DNA of 64,000 bases from Streptomyces sp. NRRL S-118 (GTDB lineage Bacteria; Actinomycetota; Actinomycetes; Streptomycetales; Streptomycetaceae). Below the pieces are notes generated by a model, which worked only from the letters and a program-made list of their open reading frames with translations, was not told where the DNA came from and searched no databases. The DNA lies in the NCBI RefSeq assembly GCF_000716335.1, contig NZ_KL591002.1, positions 417,020 to 481,019 on the forward strand, read 5' to 3'. Within the stretch, counting starts at the first letter, position 1, and every line of letters begins with the position of its first letter. Of the stretch, positions 62,001 through 64,000 are shown in pieces. The position numbers and the translations under genes were made by a program.

Positions 62001-62788
62001 TGCTCTCGTACGCCGGCGGCCTGCCCGAGCACCGGCTGGACCGGCTGCGGCTCCTGGTCGCCCGGCTCGTACGGGAGTTGACGCGGGCCCTCGCCAACCG
62101 GCTGCGCCCCGCGGTGAGCGGGCTCGCGCACCCGCGCCCCACGCGGCGCCCCGGTGGCCCGCTCGACCTGGAGCGCACGCTGCGGGCGAACCTGGCGTCC
62201 GCGCGCCGCGACCCCGCGACCGGCGCGGTGACCGTGCTGCCCGAGCGGCCCGTGTTCCGCACCCGGGCCCGCAAGCAGGCGGACTGGCGGCTCGTCCTGG
62301 TCGTGGACGTCTCGGGGTCGATGGAGGCGTCCACCATCTGGTCGGCGCTGACCGCGTCCGTCCTGGCCGGGGTCCCGTCGCTCAGTACGCATTTCGTGGC
62401 CTTCTCCACCGAGGTGATGGACCTCACTGGCCACGTCGAGGACCCGCTGAGCCTCCTCCTGGAGGTCCGGGTCGGCGGCGGCACCAGCATCGCGCGGGGC
62501 CTGCGGCACGCCCGCGGGCTCGTCACCGTGCCGTCGCGCACACTCGTCGTCCTGGTCAGCGACTTCGAGGAGGGCGGCCCGGTCGGGCCCCTCCTGGCGG
62601 AGGTGCGGGCCCTGGTGGACGCGGGCTGCCACGTGCTCGGCTGCGCCTCGCTCGACGACGAGGGTCGCCCACGGTACTCGGCCGGCGTGGCCGGACAGCT
62701 GGTGGCGGCGGGCATGCCGGTCGCCGCGCTCAGCCCTCTCGAACTGGCCCGCTGGGTCGGCGAACGCGTAGGAGGTACGCAGCGGTGA
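59048..62788 (+). CDS. DUF5682-like protein fused to a VWA domain (YehM-YehP fusion)
   Basis: 1246 residues. The N-terminal part (DPFLIGVRHHSPALAAAVP, LLVELPEEFAPWLPWLAD) is DUF5682-like as in YehM. A long helical middle follows, with an Asp/Gly/Ser-rich linker near residues 835-870. The C-terminal 170 residues are a VWA domain with an intact MIDAS: DVSGSM near 1087, GGGTS and VSDFEEGG. VWA partners bring substrates to MoxR ATPases. In E. coli the two parts are separate genes yehM and yehP. ATG 59048 overlaps moxR; the stop overlaps the SWIM gene (GTGA). Confidence 0.85.
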   Translation: MSSPEPGPAGAVEELAGCRDPFLIGVRHHSPALAAAVPAMLAQAAPEVLLVELPEEFAPWLPWLADTATVPPVALAGSGGAGGLVFLPFAEFSPELAAIRWAREAGVEVVPFDLPLGARGAAAARDAGADAPGRRAPGPDAAVPPATDPDGGARPPVGAGARGVAAALRARAGGRPEDDLWDRLVEAPAPGASPEALRRAALLVGWALRHDQEAVDPYDLRREAHMRRRLAAYADRRAAAVIGAFHAPALLPGAARGGAPEDTAVEGTAVEGSAGGVVTSLVPYAYGLLDERSGYPAGIRDPEWQRGVYLAGGDPARLDDLLLSSAVRICAAVRAAGHPSGPADAREVVRLARDVASLRGLPAAGRGELVEAAQSVLTQGQLYGRGRVVAAAMEKVLVGERRGRLAPGTPRSGLGPDVEALLARLSLPAPDAPARRELRLDALRGDLDREREVCLRRLAVCGVPYGEESGVAGVGGAAALTTRWTVAWTPSTAAMLDVAGVHGVTLEQAAAGVLRQRHAAQVREGGPTAAQALDGLRAAARCALPCLAAERLAETAVTLPASGTLPELLDGIALLDRIRSGHVPGLPEGWCANAVDAAYEELAGAGVRALDGLAGSTDPEDARALVGLAGQAAAAGSGGLRLADALSRLDAQATPLIRGAAGAARVLLGQRDAGDFGVRLASRADGATTPELRSELSGLLRGALLAAGPLLETGRALDPLLERVETWPDRGFLDRLPALRAGFDTLSPAARSRLLAAVEDRTGIAAGSLPDAVPDPAALARLALADLAGREALAQRGLGVAPAGAGGAPEAPGMDCAAASPTAGRRDGSAADAAETADAVDAVDAAGSTGDSGDSGSSGGFGGSGAEAGFARDSAGLTPGERWRLVLGRAQGLGGAAGRLARALDELYGRGHGEGSRGEEARGSGGGGEAPFPDVRAWSQELAALFGPGVREEVLAAAADAGRLDAAMELDPAAARPSVELLRTVLSYAGGLPEHRLDRLRLLVARLVRELTRALANRLRPAVSGLAHPRPTRRPGGPLDLERTLRANLASARRDPATGAVTVLPERPVFRTRARKQADWRLVLVVDVSGSMEASTIWSALTASVLAGVPSLSTHFVAFSTEVMDLTGHVEDPLSLLLEVRVGGGTSIARGLRHARGLVTVPSRTLVVLVSDFEEGGPVGPLLAEVRALVDAGCHVLGCASLDDEGRPRYSAGVAGQLVAAGMPVAALSPLELARWVGERVGGTQR

Positions 62789-64000
62789 CGGTTCTTCCCC
62801 CGGTGGTCGCCGAGGTGGCGGCCACCGCGCTCGACCTGCTGCCCGCGCGGCTGCGCAAGCGCGTGGACGGCGCGGTGGCGAAGGCGGCCGACTGGCCGGT
62901 GGAGCGGGTGGCGGACGGTGTGCGGGTCAGCGCCGGTGACGACACGGTGGTGACGCTGACGACGACCGCGGGCGGAGTGGTGGCGTCGGCGGAGGCGGCG
63001 GTGTGCAGTTGCCTGCTGGCTCCGGCGTGCCTGCACCGCGCCGCGGTCCTGTCCCGGGCGCCCCTCGCGGAGCCCGAAGCCACCGCGTCCGATGCCACCG
63101 CGTCCGATGCCACCGCGTCCGACGCCACCGCGTCCGACGCCACGGACCCGGCCGGCACGTCGGACTTGGCGGAACCGGCGGACCCGGCCATCACGGACGC
63201 CCCCGCGACGACCGCCGTGGACACCGCGGACACCGTGGACACCGCGGATACCGCGCACACCGGCGTTGCGGCACCCGGGAGTGGTGCCGAACCCGTGACC
63301 GCCGGGCCGACCCGTCCCGATCCGCCCGGCCGGACCGACCGGCCCGGAGATACCGGCGGGCCCGGAGATACCGGCGGGCCCGGAGATACCGGCGGGCCCG
63401 GAGATACCGGCGGGCCCGGAGATACCGGCGGGACCGGGCAGCAGGCGTCGCCCGGCGCGCCCGGTGACGCCGAGCAGGCCGGCGACGGAACGGGTGCGGC
63501 GCTCACCGGTGTCCAGGGCGCGGCCCTGCGGGCGCTCGGGGACGCCGCGGTGGGCGTGCTGGTGGCCGGGGTGAGCGGGGCCGGCGCCGTGGTCCGCGCC
63601 GAAGTGCTCCACGCGGCGCACTCCGCCCGCCTCGCCGGGTTGCCCCGGCCCGCCGCGGTCGCGGTGCGCGTGGCGCGGCGGCTCGGCGAGGCGCGCTCCG
63701 AGGACCCGGCGTTCCGTCTGCCGGAGCTGTCCGCGGACCTGGCCGAGTTGCTGGATGCCGTGCAACGGCCGCTCTCGGCGGCGGGTCCGGCGCGGCGCGC
63801 GTACCGGCCCACCGGTCCGCTGCGGCTGTACGGGCTGTTCACCGAGCCGGTCGTCACCGCGTCCGGGTACGCGGGCGCGACCGCGTACGCCGTGACGCCC
63901 GACGGTGCGCTGCGTACGGTCTCCGACGTGGCGCCCGGGGGCCCGGAGCGCGCCGTGCAGGCGGCCGGCGCGGCCCTGGTGCCCGGCGGCTCCGCGCTGC
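62785..64000 (+). CDS. SWIM zinc-finger protein (YehQ-like), 3' end outside window
   Basis: About 405 residues are visible. The SWIM motif CSCLLAPACLHR (CxC-x5-CxH) is near residues 74-85, in the place where YehQ-type proteins have it. Then come an Asp/Ala-rich stretch with four ATASD repeats and a collagen-like Gly-x-y stretch of five GDTGGP units near residues 187-217, and the second globular part (GALTGVQGAALRALGDAAVGVLVAG). SWIM domains bind DNA or proteins. GTG 62785 has AGGAGGT eight bases upstream. The repeats form a flexible linker absent from E. coli. Confidence 0.8.
   Translation, partial: MTVLPPVVAEVAATALDLLPARLRKRVDGAVAKAADWPVERVADGVRVSAGDDTVVTLTTTAGGVVASAEAAVCSCLLAPACLHRAAVLSRAPLAEPEATASDATASDATASDATASDATDPAGTSDLAEPADPAITDAPATTAVDTADTVDTADTAHTGVAAPGSGAEPVTAGPTRPDPPGRTDRPGDTGGPGDTGGPGDTGGPGDTGGPGDTGGTGQQASPGAPGDAEQAGDGTGAALTGVQGAALRALGDAAVGVLVAGVSGAGAVVRAEVLHAAHSARLAGLPRPAAVAVRVARRLGEARSEDPAFRLPELSADLAELLDAVQRPLSAAGPARRAYRPTGPLRLYGLFTEPVVTASGYAGATAYAVTPDGALRTVSDVAPGGPERAVQAAGAALVPGGSAL
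63079..63138 (+). repeat. Tandem repeat, four 15-base units in the SWIM gene
   Basis: Four units of GCCACCGCGTCCGAY in frame, encoding ATASD repeats. Units differ only at the last base (T in the first three... C later), so the array is recent. It lies in the linker after the SWIM motif. Confidence 0.85.
63343..63432 (+). repeat. Tandem repeat, five identical 18-base units in the SWIM gene
   Basis: Five perfect copies of CCCGGAGATACCGGCGGG, in frame, encoding PGDTGG units that read as collagen-like Gly-x-y triplets. Perfect identity points to recent slippage; copy number probably varies between strains. Confidence 0.9.

Noticed and set aside
59054..62632. A 1192-residue minus-strand frame opposite the DUF5682-VWA gene
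   Set aside because: No domain, biased composition, and the plus strand carries an intact MIDAS VWA domain.
63343..63432. Possible CRISPR array
   Set aside because: The 18-base units are directly adjacent with no spacers and lie in frame in a coding gene; no cas genes are present.

Overview
The window reads as a Streptomyces chromosome. GC is very high, third codon positions are almost all G/C, GTG starts and 1-4 base stop/start overlaps are common, and the right half holds a typical Streptomyces core block: a paired MDR-type ABC exporter, a principal-like sigma factor, dnaG, a dGTPase and a CbiX-like chelatase.

Layout. (1) Bases 1-5927: the 5' part of a second, archaeal-type aspartyl-tRNA synthetase on the minus strand behind a T-box leader; divergently, a GNAT acetyltransferase, a repeat-like unknown protein and an APC amino-acid permease; then another GNAT gene. 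(2) 6119-19373: a defence island with a class 2 DISARM set (drmE, drmA, drmB, drmC), a small AbrB-like gene, then a minus-strand operon of a cytosine-5 methyltransferase and an extended Vsr endonuclease. Divergent from the methyltransferase are two GIY-YIG nucleases, the second very like R.Eco29kI (CCGCGG). Conventional restriction and DISARM may share one methylase. (3) 19422-32319: a minus-strand phage packaging and head module (ParB-like, DUF488-like, a methyltransferase/Mom-like fusion, second ParB-like, terminase small and large, portal, scaffold, decoration, major capsid, probable connector). No tail, lysis or replication genes are visible. A more AT-rich pentapeptide-like gene is inserted between terminase and portal. 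(4) 32320-38098: the control and integration end: strong hairpins, a small gene, an XRE regulator overlapping a membrane protein, a serine recombinase lacking its catalytic domain, an excisionase-like gene and a tyrosine integrase. The integrase faces a CAU-anticodon tRNA gene, the likely attachment site. No second copy of the tRNA end was found, so the left border is outside the window or lost.

(5) 38339-51716: core genome with two tRNA-Asn genes, a YtxH-like protein, a xylulokinase-like kinase, a heterodimeric ABC exporter, sigma factor, dnaG, an FAD oxidoreductase, a dGTPase and a chelatase. (6) 51926-64000 (open): a tightly overlapping five-gene operon with a DUF4132-like protein, a 1673-residue unknown, a MoxR-type AAA ATPase, a DUF5682-like protein fused to a VWA domain, and a SWIM zinc-finger protein. 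It resembles the E. coli yehI/yehLMPQ genes with yehM and yehP fused, and its upstream region matches a RecA-NDp (PafBC-type) DNA-damage promoter.

The most unusual points are the DISARM/Eco29kI composite, the tail-less head module joined to that defence cargo, the Mom-like fusion with a degenerate methylase motif, a 12-base motif recurring in three intergenic regions of the mobile element, and the MoxR/VWA/SWIM operon with its possible damage-response promoter. All family calls come from reading the sequence by eye; no database search was run.
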